This document shows, in pieces, positions 19,226-28,654 of a stretch of DNA of 33,118 nt (position 1 is the first letter of the stretch; every line of letters begins with the position of its first letter). The translations under genes and the position numbers were made by a program. The stretch is from a virus, in IMG/VR virus record IMGVR_UViG_3300023180_000211, positions 1 through 33,118 of that record. One strand, written 5' to 3'. Under the pieces are notes generated by a model. It was not told the origin of the DNA. It was given only the letters and a program-made list of their open reading frames with translations, and searched no databases.

Positions 19226-20405
19226 TGTTTTAGTTTGTCACCGAAGATTCGGCAAGACAGTCCTTACAGTTAACGAAATTATCAAGAAGTGTTTACAGAA
19301 TACACTTCCTAGACCTCGTTATTATTACATAGCTCCTACTTACAGTATGGCTAAAAGAATCGCTTGGGACTATCTCAAGTATTATACTTCAGTGCTGCCA
19401 AACATGGAGTATCACGAAACAGAACTAAGAGCTGACTTCCCTAATGGGGGAAGAATCCAATTACTCGGTTGTGAAAGACCAAACACCTTGAAAGGACTTT
19501 ACATTGATGGTGTTATACTAGACGAGGTTGCACAAATGCCTCCGAAGATTTGGACTGAAGTGATTAGACCTGCTTTATCAGACCGAGAAGGGTGGATGAT
19601 TGCGATTGGAACTCCAACCGGGCATAATGCCTTTTATAATTTATACGATCATGGAAAACATACCGAAGGGTGGTTCACAGGATTGTATAAGGCTTCCGAG
19701 ACAAAGATTATTAAAGAATTAGAATTAGAAGAAGCAAAAAAAATGATGCCTCCTGAAATATACGAGGCAGAATATGAATGTAGTTTTGAATCTAATGCTA
19801 TAGGAGCTATTTACTCTCAAGGATTAGGAAAATGTGATGATGAAGGTAGAGTAACCAAGATTCCGTATGATAGCACTATACCTGTTGATACTTTTTGGGA
19901 CTTGGGGATGGCTGATAAAACATCGATTTGGTTCGTTCAACAAAAAGGCCATGCGATACACGTTATTGACTACTTTGAGGACTCGGGAGAAAGTCTAGAA
20001 TATTATGCAACAATCCTTAGAGATAGGGGTTATAACTACGATACTCACTACTTCCCTCACGATGCCTCTGTTAGAGAACTCGGAACAGGTAAATCAAGAT
20101 TAGAGATAGCTCAATCACTCGGACTGACCACCTCTGTTGTACCGAAAATGTCGGTAGATGACGGAATTAACGCGGTACGTATGATATTATCTAGATGTTA
20201 CTTTAATTACGAAACAACAAAAGATGGATTAGATGCCTTGAGACAATATCGATGGGCAACAAACGATAAAGGAGAAACCAAGAACAGACCACAACACGAT
20301 TGGACATCTCACGCAGCAGATGCTTTTCGTTATATGGCAGTCGGTTTAAACGAAACAAAACAATGGAGCAGAAAGATCGAGTATAACCAAATAGGAATTG
20401 TATAA
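19152..20405 (+). CDS. terminase large subunit
   Basis: 417 residues. ATPase part: Walker A CHRRFGKT (29-36) and Walker B VILDEV (Asp124, Glu125), followed by IGTPTGHNAF (coupling motif). Nuclease part: FWDLGMAD (Asp250, Asp255), FPHDAS (about 301-306) and the late AADAFRYMA with an acidic residue. It pumps DNA into the capsid and cuts it. It starts inside the methyltransferase gene (74-base overlap) and its stop overlaps the portal start as TAATG. Confidence 0.93.
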   Translation: MKKIVIPYKPRELQQEIHKGLKRFNVLVCHRRFGKTVLTVNEIIKKCLQNTLPRPRYYYIAPTYSMAKRIAWDYLKYYTSVLPNMEYHETELRADFPNGGRIQLLGCERPNTLKGLYIDGVILDEVAQMPPKIWTEVIRPALSDREGWMIAIGTPTGHNAFYNLYDHGKHTEGWFTGLYKASETKIIKELELEEAKKMMPPEIYEAEYECSFESNAIGAIYSQGLGKCDDEGRVTKIPYDSTIPVDTFWDLGMADKTSIWFVQQKGHAIHVIDYFEDSGESLEYYATILRDRGYNYDTHYFPHDASVRELGTGKSRLEIAQSLGLTTSVVPKMSVDDGINAVRMILSRCYFNYETTKDGLDALRQYRWATNDKGETKNRPQHDWTSHAADAFRYMAVGLNETKQWSRKIEYNQIGIV

Positions 20406-22396
20406 TGGATGAATTTAAATTAAAAGCGATGATCTCCCAAGAGATCGATAACTCTCTGGGATATTATGGTGGCAAACTTACCGAACAAAGAAGAAAGTTT
20501 TTAGAATACTACTTAGGAGAACCTTATGGCAATGAGGTTGAAGGTAGATCTCAAGTTACTTCTCAAGACACCTTAGAAGTTGTCGAGAGTGTGCTGCCTT
20601 CTTTAATGAGAATTTTTACTGCGGGTGAATCCATTGTGGAGTTTACTCCTGTAGGCCCTGAAGATATCGAAACAGCAGAACAAGCAACTGATTATTGTAA
20701 CCATATCTTAATGAAAGATAATCCTGGTTTTATGACCTTACACACTTGGTTCAAAGACGCACTGATTCAGAAGAATGGTTTTATTAAAGTATTTTGGAAT
20801 GAAGCCATTGAAGAGAAAAAAGAAACTTATGAAAATTTAACAGAGATCGAATATCAATCACTTCTTGCTAATGACGATGTGGAATTAATTTCTAAAACAG
20901 AAACAATGATGGAAGAAGAAGTCATGGATGAGATGGGCAACCCCCAAATGTCTCAACAAGTATTCTATGATTGTGAAGTCAAAAGAAAAAAGACTGTCGG
21001 TAAAGTTCAAATAGAGAACGTACCACCTGAAGAGATGCTCATTTCAAGAGAAGCAAAAGATTTACAAACAGCAGACTTCATTGCACACCGAGTCACCAAA
21101 ACAAGATCACAGTTAGTGAGAGAAGGTTTTGATCGTGATATCATTATGGGATTACCTGCGTTTGACGAACAAGTTTATAACGAAGAAAAAACTTCGAGAA
21201 GAATTTATGACGACCAAGCTCCTTATGAGCAGAGTAATGCTGATCCCACAATGGAAGAGGTCATGGTTACTGAATGTTATATGCGAGTAGACTCTGATGA
21301 TGATGGAGTAGCAGAGTTAAGAAAGATTACAGTGGCTGGTCAAGGGTATGAGATCTTAGATAACGAAGAAATAGACCACGTTCCTTTTGCTACATTAACT
21401 CCGATTCCCATGCCACACAGATTCTTTGGTCTATCCCTTACTGACTTAACAGCAGATTTACAGTTAATTAAAACCACAGTGTTAAGACAAACACTCGACA
21501 ATATGTACTTACAAAATAATGCACGTACTATTGTGACTGATGGACAAGTAAACTTAGACGACTTACTGACTTCTAGACCTGGTGGTATTGTTCGTGTGAA
21601 ATCACCTAACGCAGTTCAACCTTTCCCAACTCCTAACTTCTTAAATCAAGGTTTAAGTATGATGGAGAAAGTCGATCAGATCAAAGAACAACGCACTGGT
21701 GTTTCAAGAACACAAATGGGTGCAGATCCCGACTTAATTCAAAAGTCACATACCACTGCTGCTTCGACAAGAGCCTTAATGAACGCTGCAACTCAGCGTA
21801 TTGAAATGATTGCTCGTGTTTTTGCAGAGACAGGTGTCAAAGAAATGTTTAAATTGATTTATGCTAACGTAGTCAAGTATCAAGATGCTGCACGTATTGT
21901 AAGACTCAGAGGAAAATATATTCCTGTTGATCCTCGTTCATGGGTATCCAACATGGACTTAACGATTACTGTAGGATTAGGTAATGCAGATCCAGAACAA
22001 CGATATGCTGCTTTGGCTCAGATATTAGCAATCCAAGAAAAATTAATTCAAGCGGGGGGAATGGGAACATTAGTAGATCAAAATAAAATCTACAATACCA
22101 TTTCTAAGATTGTCGAAGTAGCGGGTTATAAATCACCTGAACAGTTCTTTATTAATCCAGCAAATATACCACCTCAACCACCGAAACAAAAAGAACAAAA
22201 TCCATTAGTAGGTGTGGCTTTACAAGAATTAGAACTAAACAGACAAAAAGCAATGGCCGATATCCAACTTCAACAACAAAAGTTAGAAGCGGACATAGCT
22301 ATACAAAAACAAAAGATTTTAGCCGATATAGAAAAACAAAAAATTAAAAACGAAGGTGACATACAAGAAGCCTTAATTAAGAGAGGAATGAGATGA
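20405..22396 (+). CDS. portal protein (podovirus type)
   Basis: 663 residues. The start has EQRRKFLEYYLGEPYGNE, then EGRSQVTSQDTLEVVESVLPSLMRIFTAG, then 'EMLISREAKDL', 'RMPHRFFGLS'-like and 'LRQTLDNMYLQNN', which are the usual landmarks of P22-like portal proteins of podoviruses. The C-terminal 80 residues are a long Gln/Lys/Ile coiled coil (QLQQQKLEADIAIQKQKIL), fitting the portal barrel. It forms the dodecameric ring at the head vertex. It sits between terminase and scaffold, the standard order. Confidence 0.9.
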   Translation: MDEFKLKAMISQEIDNSLGYYGGKLTEQRRKFLEYYLGEPYGNEVEGRSQVTSQDTLEVVESVLPSLMRIFTAGESIVEFTPVGPEDIETAEQATDYCNHILMKDNPGFMTLHTWFKDALIQKNGFIKVFWNEAIEEKKETYENLTEIEYQSLLANDDVELISKTETMMEEEVMDEMGNPQMSQQVFYDCEVKRKKTVGKVQIENVPPEEMLISREAKDLQTADFIAHRVTKTRSQLVREGFDRDIIMGLPAFDEQVYNEEKTSRRIYDDQAPYEQSNADPTMEEVMVTECYMRVDSDDDGVAELRKITVAGQGYEILDNEEIDHVPFATLTPIPMPHRFFGLSLTDLTADLQLIKTTVLRQTLDNMYLQNNARTIVTDGQVNLDDLLTSRPGGIVRVKSPNAVQPFPTPNFLNQGLSMMEKVDQIKEQRTGVSRTQMGADPDLIQKSHTTAASTRALMNAATQRIEMIARVFAETGVKEMFKLIYANVVKYQDAARIVRLRGKYIPVDPRSWVSNMDLTITVGLGNADPEQRYAALAQILAIQEKLIQAGGMGTLVDQNKIYNTISKIVEVAGYKSPEQFFINPANIPPQPPKQKEQNPLVGVALQELELNRQKAMADIQLQQQKLEADIAIQKQKILADIEKQKIKNEGDIQEALIKRGMR

Positions 22397-23388
22397 TAGG
22401 AAACGATCCTAGATACCAAGCAATTATTGATGCTTACAGAGCGGGAGAGATGGCATCTACCGCACCCCAATACAACCCTATTTATGATATTCGTAGAGAA
22501 CAAATCGAAGCGGGTGAATTAGAAGAAGGTGAAAGATTTCCTCGACCACAACTAGACACAACTCCAGCACCAGTAGAAGAAGGTGAAGGAGGAGGAGTTG
22601 GTTTTGATCCTTGTCCTCCAGGTTATCAATTAATTGATGGTGTGTGTCAACCTGATAGTATGTTTGATCGAGGAAGAGATCAAGAATACACAGGCCCTAA
22701 GATTTCACCCGAAGGTTTAATAGAAGGATATGAACAAGTACTTGCTCCTGGTTTTGGTGCATTAAATTCTATGCAGATGATGGAATTAGAAAGAAGATTT
22801 GGCCCAGAAAAGGCAAGAGAAATAGGATTATTAAATCAAAAATATCGTAGTAGAGGAGTACAATATAATCCTGAAACAGGAAGATTTGTAGCTATGTCTC
22901 CTACACTAGGACAACTTGCTGGAGATATTGGTGGTGGAATTGGTAGTATGTTTGGTAGTATTGGAGATGCTGCACAAGAATATTTATCTGGTGGTGGTAT
23001 GTTAGGTTATCTAGCAAATTTATTTGCACCACAACAACCCACTGTTAGATATGGTGGAGGAAGTACCATGACTGTAACAGAAACAGGACAACCTATGATT
23101 CCTACTGATAGTGTAATCCCAACTGGAATTGTTAGACCGGGTTATCCTACTGAAATGCCAACCCCTTCTATTGTTAGAGAACCTTTACCTCCTATTGAAA
23201 AATATGTTGCACAACAAGAGTTACTTAAAGAAATGGAACAATCTGAAAGAGATCGTCAACCTTCCCTTCCAAGAGCTGGTACAGGAAGATCTGGCCCTCC
23301 AGGTAGAGATTATTCCACACCTGCTAGAACTAGAGCAGCACAAGCCGCTAAAAAACTTGGAACAAAACTAGCTACAAGAGGCAGATAA
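22393..23388 (+). CDS. virion-region protein, proline/glycine-rich
   Basis: 331 residues starting in an ATGA overlap with portal. Low-complexity Pro, Gly, Glu and Arg segments predominate; 'FDPCPPGYQLIDGVCQP' is a short Cys pair motif I know from marine phage proteins at the same place. The middle has a Gly-rich hydrophobic stretch (DIGGGIGSMFGSIGDAAQEY), and the C-terminus is basic. Likely a structural or morphogenesis protein; no family function known. Confidence 0.55.
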   Translation: MIGNDPRYQAIIDAYRAGEMASTAPQYNPIYDIRREQIEAGELEEGERFPRPQLDTTPAPVEEGEGGGVGFDPCPPGYQLIDGVCQPDSMFDRGRDQEYTGPKISPEGLIEGYEQVLAPGFGALNSMQMMELERRFGPEKAREIGLLNQKYRSRGVQYNPETGRFVAMSPTLGQLAGDIGGGIGSMFGSIGDAAQEYLSGGGMLGYLANLFAPQQPTVRYGGGSTMTVTETGQPMIPTDSVIPTGIVRPGYPTEMPTPSIVREPLPPIEKYVAQQELLKEMEQSERDRQPSLPRAGTGRSGPPGRDYSTPARTRAAQAAKKLGTKLATRGR

Positions 23389-23631
23389 TTGGATTTAAAT
23401 AAACAAATTTCTAGAGGACAACAAGCTAAAGACATTTTAGAGAATCCTCTATTACAAGATTCCTTAAAAGCAATTAGGAATAAACTTGACACTGAATGGA
23501 AGAACTCACCCCTGAGAGACGTTGAAGGTCGTGAAAAAATATTCTTCCTAGTCAAGGCTATTGATGAGTTTGAGGCCATGTTAATTTCAGAAATGGAAAC
23601 TGGAAAACTAGCTTCAGAACAACTCAAATAA
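23389..23631 (+). CDS. small conserved morphogenesis-region protein, TTG start
   Basis: 80 residues. It begins with TTG directly after the previous stop; the product 'SRGQQAKDILENPLLQDSLKAI ... EWKNSPLRDVEGREKIFFLVKAIDEFEAML' follows the known phage pattern GxxAxxILxxPLxxEAxxxI...W..SP.RD.EGRE.L..., found between portal and scaffold or capsid genes. Role not established. AAGAGG precedes the start by about nine bases. Confidence 0.75.
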   Translation: MDLNKQISRGQQAKDILENPLLQDSLKAIRNKLDTEWKNSPLRDVEGREKIFFLVKAIDEFEAMLISEMETGKLASEQLK

Positions 23632-23657
23632 TAATCATAAAAGAAAGGTAATATACC

Positions 23658-24662
23658 ATGTCAGACAATCCCAATGGGGAATCTACACCTGTCTACAATA
23701 CTGTAGACCAAGCACAATCTGCATTTGCTAACTTGTTAAACGCCACAGACGAGAGCCAAGAGCAGACAACAGAACCAGTCGAAGCAACACAAGACGAACC
23801 TCAAGAGGTTACCGAGAGTGAAGTAGAAACTGCGGAAGTTGAAGAACAAAGTCAATCCGAAGATCTAACTGAAGAGGTTAGTGAAGAGGCACAAGAAGAG
23901 GAAGCCAAATACGAAATCAAAGTAAATGGCAAACCTGTTGAAGTTACCCTCGATGAACTAATGTCTGGTTATCAACGAGATTCAGACTATCGAAGAAAGA
24001 CGATGGAACTAGCTGATGAAAGACGACTCTTAGAAGAGGAAGTCAATAAAGCGAAGTCCGAGTCCGATGCGGTGGCAAAACTACGACAAGACTATGCGAC
24101 ACGTCTAAGTGAGATTGAAAACTCAATGAAACCTGATGCGAACATTGATTGGGCAAAGTTATATGAAACTGATCCTGATGAATATCATCGCAAAAAGATT
24201 GAAGTTGAGAATAAATCCAAAGCGTTAGAAACCATTAAGGCAGAACGTCAACGTGCTATTCAAGAGCAACAGCAAGAGCAGACCAAAGTATTCAATCAAT
24301 ACTTGGAACAACAAAAAAAACTCCTTGCTGATAAAGAGCCTGAGTATGTTGATCCTGTTAAAGGTGAAGGCTTACGCAAAGACATGACGAGTTATCTTAA
24401 AAAAGAAGGCTACTCAGATCAAGAGTTGAACATGATGGTAGATCATCGATCATTCGTGATTGCCAAGAAAGCAATGCTTTATGATAAGATGATGAACTCA
24501 AAAGTCTCTGCTAAACAGTCTAAACCTGTACCGAAAATGGTTCGCAGTGGAACAACAAAAACAATCAACAAAGATAGTCAACAGTCAAAGTCGTTAAAAT
24601 CTCGCTTAAAACAAACAGGATCGATGAGAGATGCTGCTAATGTTTTAAAGCAATTCTTATAA
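23658..24662 (+). CDS. capsid scaffolding protein
   Basis: 334 residues. The first 90 are highly acidic (Glu/Gln/Thr repeats), followed by the usual 'KYEIKVNGKPVEVTLDELMSGYQRDSDYRRKTMEL' segment, then long helices, and a basic C-terminus ('MVRSGTTKTINKDSQQ' onward). This composition and order is typical of scaffolding proteins of P22- and T7-like phages, which guide capsid assembly and leave before maturation. It lies directly before the capsid gene. Own ribosome binding site AAAGG. Confidence 0.85.
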   Translation: MSDNPNGESTPVYNTVDQAQSAFANLLNATDESQEQTTEPVEATQDEPQEVTESEVETAEVEEQSQSEDLTEEVSEEAQEEEAKYEIKVNGKPVEVTLDELMSGYQRDSDYRRKTMELADERRLLEEEVNKAKSESDAVAKLRQDYATRLSEIENSMKPDANIDWAKLYETDPDEYHRKKIEVENKSKALETIKAERQRAIQEQQQEQTKVFNQYLEQQKKLLADKEPEYVDPVKGEGLRKDMTSYLKKEGYSDQELNMMVDHRSFVIAKKAMLYDKMMNSKVSAKQSKPVPKMVRSGTTKTINKDSQQSKSLKSRLKQTGSMRDAANVLKQFL

Positions 24663-24684
24663 CAACTAACGAAAGGAAAAAACA

Positions 24685-25644
24685 ATGGCTGTACCTACAA
24701 ATACAGTGTCCGCCCATAACAGAGTTGGCATAAGAGAAGATCTAGAGGATGTAATTTATTCGATTTCTCCTACAGAAACTCCTTTTATGACTAACATTGC
24801 TAAAGGAACAGCGGATCAAGTAAAACACGAATGGCAGAAAGATTCACTAGCTGCTGCATCAACATCTAACGCACAAATCGAAGGTGATGATGTCGGTACT
24901 TTTGATTCAAGAGCCGCAACAACCAGAGTACAAAACTACTGTCAGATCTCAAGAAAGACTGTTGTAGTATCTGGAACTAACAGTGCTGTTAACTCAGCTG
25001 GAAGAAACGATGAACTAGCATACCAATTAGCAAAAATGGGTAAAGAGTTAAAGAGAGACATGGAGTCTATCTTAACTAATAACCAAGCTGCTTCTGCTGG
25101 TAGTGCTTCTGCTGCAAGAGCTCTTGCTGGTCTACCTGCATGGTTGACTAACGCAGTACGTTCAGCTGGTACATCAACTGCGGGAGCAGATCCTACAGGT
25201 GACGGAACAGACACAGCTACTGACTCTGACTTATTAGTAGCTTTCTCAGAAGATAACTTAAAAGCAGTTATCCTAGAGTGTTACCAAGATGGTGGCGATC
25301 CAGATATGATCATGGTTGGCCCATTCAACAAGCAAAAGTTCTCAGGCTTCACAGGTTCTGCTACTAAGTACAAGAACGTAGAAGATAGAACTATTGTTGC
25401 AACTGCTGATATTTACGTATCTGACTTTGGTGAGTTAAGCGTAGTGCCTAACAGATTCCAAAGAGAAAGAGATGCGTTTGTATTACAATCAGATATGTTT
25501 GAGTGTGCGTTCTTACGCCCATTCCAAACTAAAGACTTAGCATCTTCTGGTGATAACGATAAGAGACTACTCTTAGCTGAGTACACTCTTGTTGCTAGAA
25601 ACGCTGACTCTTCTGGACTTGTAGCTGACTGTACAACTTCATAA
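24685..25644 (+). CDS. major capsid protein, DUF5309-like
   Basis: 319 residues. 'REDLEDVIYSISPTETPFMTNIAKG' then 'EWQKDSLAAAS', 'RVQNYCQISRKTVVVSGT', 'AYQLAKMGKELKRDMESILTNN' and the later 'IMVGPFNKQKFSGF' form the pattern of the DUF5309 major-capsid family with HK97-like fold. Ribosome binding site AAAGGAAA precedes it. It uses more G+C-containing codons than neighbours, as expected for the most expressed phage protein. A GC-rich hairpin follows the gene. Confidence 0.9.
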   Translation: MAVPTNTVSAHNRVGIREDLEDVIYSISPTETPFMTNIAKGTADQVKHEWQKDSLAAASTSNAQIEGDDVGTFDSRAATTRVQNYCQISRKTVVVSGTNSAVNSAGRNDELAYQLAKMGKELKRDMESILTNNQAASAGSASAARALAGLPAWLTNAVRSAGTSTAGADPTGDGTDTATDSDLLVAFSEDNLKAVILECYQDGGDPDMIMVGPFNKQKFSGFTGSATKYKNVEDRTIVATADIYVSDFGELSVVPNRFQRERDAFVLQSDMFECAFLRPFQTKDLASSGDNDKRLLLAEYTLVARNADSSGLVADCTTS

Positions 25645-25663
25645 GTAATATAGTATAATCAAA

Positions 25664-25687
25664 GGGTAGGGGGATTTTCCCCCACCC
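25664..25687 (+). terminator. GC-rich hairpin after major capsid gene
   Basis: Arms GGGT + GGGGGA (25664-25674, one A bulged) and TCCCCC + ACCC (25678-25687), loop TTT; ten base pairs, nine G-C or better in an AT-rich genome. A TATAAT stands at 25654-25659. No U-run follows, so it may stabilise the capsid mRNA 3' end or partly attenuate downstream reading instead of ending transcription. Confidence 0.55.
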
Positions 25688-25710
25688 TACTAAAAACAAA
25701 GGAGCAATAA

Positions 25711-25905
25711 ATGAAAGTATTTGACAAAGGTGCATCTTACACAAAAGGTTCTAAAAAATCTGCTGTGATGCAAGATGGCACTTACAAAGGTGGTAAAGCC
25801 AAAGTTAGTAAAAGAAATACACCTGGTGCTAACAAGATGATGATTACTAAAGGCAACCAAAAAGATCCTATCCAAGATATGATCAACAAAGCAATCAATG
25901 GCTAA
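25711..25905 (+). CDS. small basic head-region protein (64 aa)
   Basis: 64 residues, rich in Lys and Gly (DKGASYTKGSKKSAVMQDG, later NTPGANKMMITKGNQKDP). AAAGGAG lies seven bases before ATG. Small basic proteins right after the capsid gene are common in marine phages and may be decoration or DNA-contact proteins; function not known. Overlaps the next gene by eight bases. Confidence 0.6.
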   Translation: MKVFDKGASYTKGSKKSAVMQDGTYKGGKAKVSKRNTPGANKMMITKGNQKDPIQDMINKAING

Positions 25906-26221
25906 AAAATTAAAACTATCTAATCCCGGGGATGTAATTGAAAGTAACTTCTATATTGATGAAGCTGCCGATAAATATTACATCGAGGATAAAATTGATG
26001 CAAAACCCATTATAGATCGTAATAAGGAATTACAAAAACACGACATTAACAAACATAAAGATTTCAAGTATGTTGCGAGTATTCCTTTAACAGTATTTTA
26101 TAATATGCAAAAAACAGGGATTATCTCTAAGACAGGCAAAGTTCAAGATCGTGTAGCTTTTGCTCGTTTCTTAAATGATCCAGACAATAAATATTTAAAG
26201 GTAACAGATAAGAAAATCTAA
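25898..26221 (+). CDS. conserved head-region hypothetical protein
   Basis: 107 residues with mixed alpha/beta look. 'NFYIDEAADKYYIEDKIDAKP', 'NKHKDFKYVASIPLTVF' and 'FARFLNDPDNKYLKVTDKKI' resemble a conserved marine podovirus protein between capsid and head-tail adaptor. The final 'FARFLNDPDNKYLKV' is characteristic. Role in head completion is inferred from order only. The stop shares a base with the next start. Confidence 0.65.
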   Translation: MAKKLKLSNPGDVIESNFYIDEAADKYYIEDKIDAKPIIDRNKELQKHDINKHKDFKYVASIPLTVFYNMQKTGIISKTGKVQDRVAFARFLNDPDNKYLKVTDKKI

Positions 26222-26850
26222 TGGCATTAACAACATTCAGTCAACTTAAAACAAGTATTGCAAATTACTTAAATCGTTCTGACTTAACAGGAGTCATTCC
26301 AGATTTTATTACTTTAGCAGAATCTAAATTAAATAGAAATCTACGATTAAGAAAAATGCAAACCACTACAACTTTAACTTGTGTAAGTGGCACAGCTACG
26401 CTTGATTTACCGACAGACTTCTTAGAGGTTGTTCAGTTATATGTTGACGGAAATCCTAATGTTGTTTTAGACTATGTTAATCCTAATGAGATTGAATTAA
26501 ATAATTTAACTGATAGTTCGGGTACTCCACAACTCTATACAATTATTGGAGATACAATTAAACTTGCTCCTATTCCCGATTCTACTTACAGTGTTAAATT
26601 AACTTACTTTCAAAAGATACCTGCTTTATCAGATTCTAACACAACTAATTTTCTTTTAACGCATTATCCTCAAATTTATCTTTATGGATCATTAGTAGAA
26701 TCTCAACCTTATATTATGAACGATGAACGATTAGTAACATGGTTAACTCTTTACAATGAGTCTCTTAATGCTGCTAATCAAGATGATGAAAAAGGAAGAT
26801 ATGCTGGGCGAACTGCCTTCGCAATGAACACTGATACATCCACCCCATGA
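26221..26850 (+). CDS. head-tail adaptor protein
   Basis: 209 residues. 'LTTFSQLKTSIANYLNRSDLTGVIPDFITLAESKLNRNLR' is the usual N-terminus of podovirus adaptor proteins that bind below the portal, comparable in position and role with P22 gp4 or T7 gp11. The remainder, 'LDLPTDFLEVVQLYVDGN' and 'LTYFQKIPALSDSNTTNFLLTHYPQIYLYGSL', keeps the family order. ATGA-type overlap with the next gene (four bases). Confidence 0.8.
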   Translation: MALTTFSQLKTSIANYLNRSDLTGVIPDFITLAESKLNRNLRLRKMQTTTTLTCVSGTATLDLPTDFLEVVQLYVDGNPNVVLDYVNPNEIELNNLTDSSGTPQLYTIIGDTIKLAPIPDSTYSVKLTYFQKIPALSDSNTTNFLLTHYPQIYLYGSLVESQPYIMNDERLVTWLTLYNESLNAANQDDEKGRYAGRTAFAMNTDTSTP

Positions 26851-28334
26851 TTGAATTTGGAAACCTACAAGCTGATTTACCAAGATATCAAAATCCTGGT
26901 TCATTAAAGATTGATAATGTTATTCCTTTAGCAAAAGGTTATAAATCATTTCCTTCTTTTGTTGAACTCAGTGATGTTGCTCTAACTTCTCAACCTTTAG
27001 GTTTGTTTACTTCTTTTGGTGCAAGTGGATCAACTAACTATTCGGGTGATACTACCAAGTTATATCAAATGGATAGCAATGGTGACTTCCAAGACAAGTC
27101 TATTTCTGGTGGATATAATAACTCTACAACTGAAGGTTCAAAAGATTTTTGGACATTTACTCAGTTTGGTAACAAGATTATTGCAGCTAACTTTGCTGAC
27201 AACTTACAGAAGTTTGATGAAGGAGTAGATACTCTTTTTTCTGATTTAGTATCAGTCAAGGCTAAATACTTAGCAGTGATTAGAGATTTTGTTTTTGCTG
27301 GTTATACAGAAGAAAGTTCAACTGTTTATAATCAACGAGTTAAATGGTCTGCGTTAAACGATGCTACAGACTGGACACCTAGTCAAACAACTCAATCGGG
27401 TTATCAAGACATTGTTGGTACTCATGGTTCAGTACAAGGAATTGTCGGTGGTGAAAGTTCTGGTGTGATCTTTATGGAAAGAGCTATCTATCGTGTTGAA
27501 TACGTAGGTACTCCTTTAATTTTTACATTTAACAAGATTGCAGATAATATTGGTGCATTTGCTCCTAAAGCGATTGCTTCTTTTGGTAATACAATATTCT
27601 TCCTAGCACAAGACGGATTCTATAAATTAACAGGTGGCCAACAATTAACACCTATTGGTGCTGGTCGTGTTAATGAATTTTTCTTTGATGATATCACCTC
27701 TAACTTTGAAGGTATTACTTCTGCTGTTGATCCAAACAACTCGATTGTTATTTGGTCATATCGTGGTAGTGGTGCGACAGGTGGTGGTACAATCAATAAC
27801 AAGTTTTTAATTTATAACTATGCTGTCGATAAATGGTCAACAGGATCTGGACAAGATTTACAGTTTATTAGTTCTGCTTCTCAAGAAGCCTTTAATACTC
27901 TTGAGTCACTAGATGTGTTAGGTGATTTAGATGGATTACCTAGATCACTAGATTCTTACTTCTATGGTGAAGGAGTTATTGGTCTAGCAGGATTTGATAG
28001 TAATAATAAGTTTGGTAAATTCTTAGGTGGCAGTTTATCTGCGACTGTCGATACAACAGAGTTTGAAGGTGTACAAGGGAGACGTTCTACACTAATCAAT
28101 GCACGACCTATTGTGGATGCTAATGGTGAGAATACCACAGTAACAGTCACACCTTTTAGTAGAGCTTCTCAAGTTAATGCCGCCACACAAGGTACAGCAG
28201 TCTCCGTTACGGATAGTGGAGATTGTCCTTTAAGAACAAACAGTCGATATCACCGACTCAGAGTGACAGTGAACGGAAACTTTGATACACTCAGTGGTGT
28301 GGATATTGAAGCAAGACCAGAAGGAAAAAGATAA
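26847..28334 (+). CDS. tail hub/nozzle-like protein
   Basis: 495 residues, beta-rich. It starts 'MIEFGNLQADLPRYQNPGSLKIDNVIPLAKGYKSFP', a pattern I know from P22 gp10-like tail proteins of marine podoviruses, and repeats 'FTQFGNKIIAANFADN', 'GGESSGVIFMERAIYRVEYVG', 'LAQDGFYKLTGGQQLTPIG', a beta-propeller-like series. It should form the tail tube end below the adaptor. C-terminal 'SRYHRLRVTVNGNFDTLSGVDIEARPEGKR' is typical too. Confidence 0.8.
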   Translation: MIEFGNLQADLPRYQNPGSLKIDNVIPLAKGYKSFPSFVELSDVALTSQPLGLFTSFGASGSTNYSGDTTKLYQMDSNGDFQDKSISGGYNNSTTEGSKDFWTFTQFGNKIIAANFADNLQKFDEGVDTLFSDLVSVKAKYLAVIRDFVFAGYTEESSTVYNQRVKWSALNDATDWTPSQTTQSGYQDIVGTHGSVQGIVGGESSGVIFMERAIYRVEYVGTPLIFTFNKIADNIGAFAPKAIASFGNTIFFLAQDGFYKLTGGQQLTPIGAGRVNEFFFDDITSNFEGITSAVDPNNSIVIWSYRGSGATGGGTINNKFLIYNYAVDKWSTGSGQDLQFISSASQEAFNTLESLDVLGDLDGLPRSLDSYFYGEGVIGLAGFDSNNKFGKFLGGSLSATVDTTEFEGVQGRRSTLINARPIVDANGENTTVTVTPFSRASQVNAATQGTAVSVTDSGDCPLRTNSRYHRLRVTVNGNFDTLSGVDIEARPEGKR

Positions 28335-28654
28335 TGGCTAATAATCAGTTTCTTAATGTACCCCTCTCGATACCCGATCATGGACAACATTTACGTTTAA
28401 TCTCTAGTGCCTTAAATAACACGATTGATGGCAAGTTAAATTCTACTGGTGAAATAACCTTAACAAACTCTAGCACAACGACTACTTTAACAGATGCAAG
28501 AATAGGTGGTAATAGTGTTATTCTTTTAATGCCTATAACCAATAATGCTGCTAATGCCCATGTTCATTTTACTAATATTGGCAATGGAACAGCGACTATG
28601 AATCATGGATCTGGTTCAAGCACAAGAACATTTAAATATGTCATCATTGGGTAG
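28334..28654 (+). CDS. small virion-region protein (106 aa)
   Basis: 106 residues; begins one base inside the previous stop (TAATG). N-terminus 'FLNVPLSIPDHGQHLRLISSALNNTIDGKLN' then a Thr/Ser/Asn-rich beta part ('EITLTNSSTTTTLTDARIGGNSVILL'), as in small trimeric tail or fibre-associated proteins found after tail hub genes. Role in the tail is inferred. Confidence 0.65.
   Translation: MANNQFLNVPLSIPDHGQHLRLISSALNNTIDGKLNSTGEITLTNSSTTTTLTDARIGGNSVILLMPITNNAANAHVHFTNIGNGTATMNHGSGSSTRTFKYVIIG

Noticed and set aside
24942-25214. Leftward frame opposite the capsid gene
   Set aside because: Pure shadow of the capsid gene's codon bias; no start signal or family resemblance.
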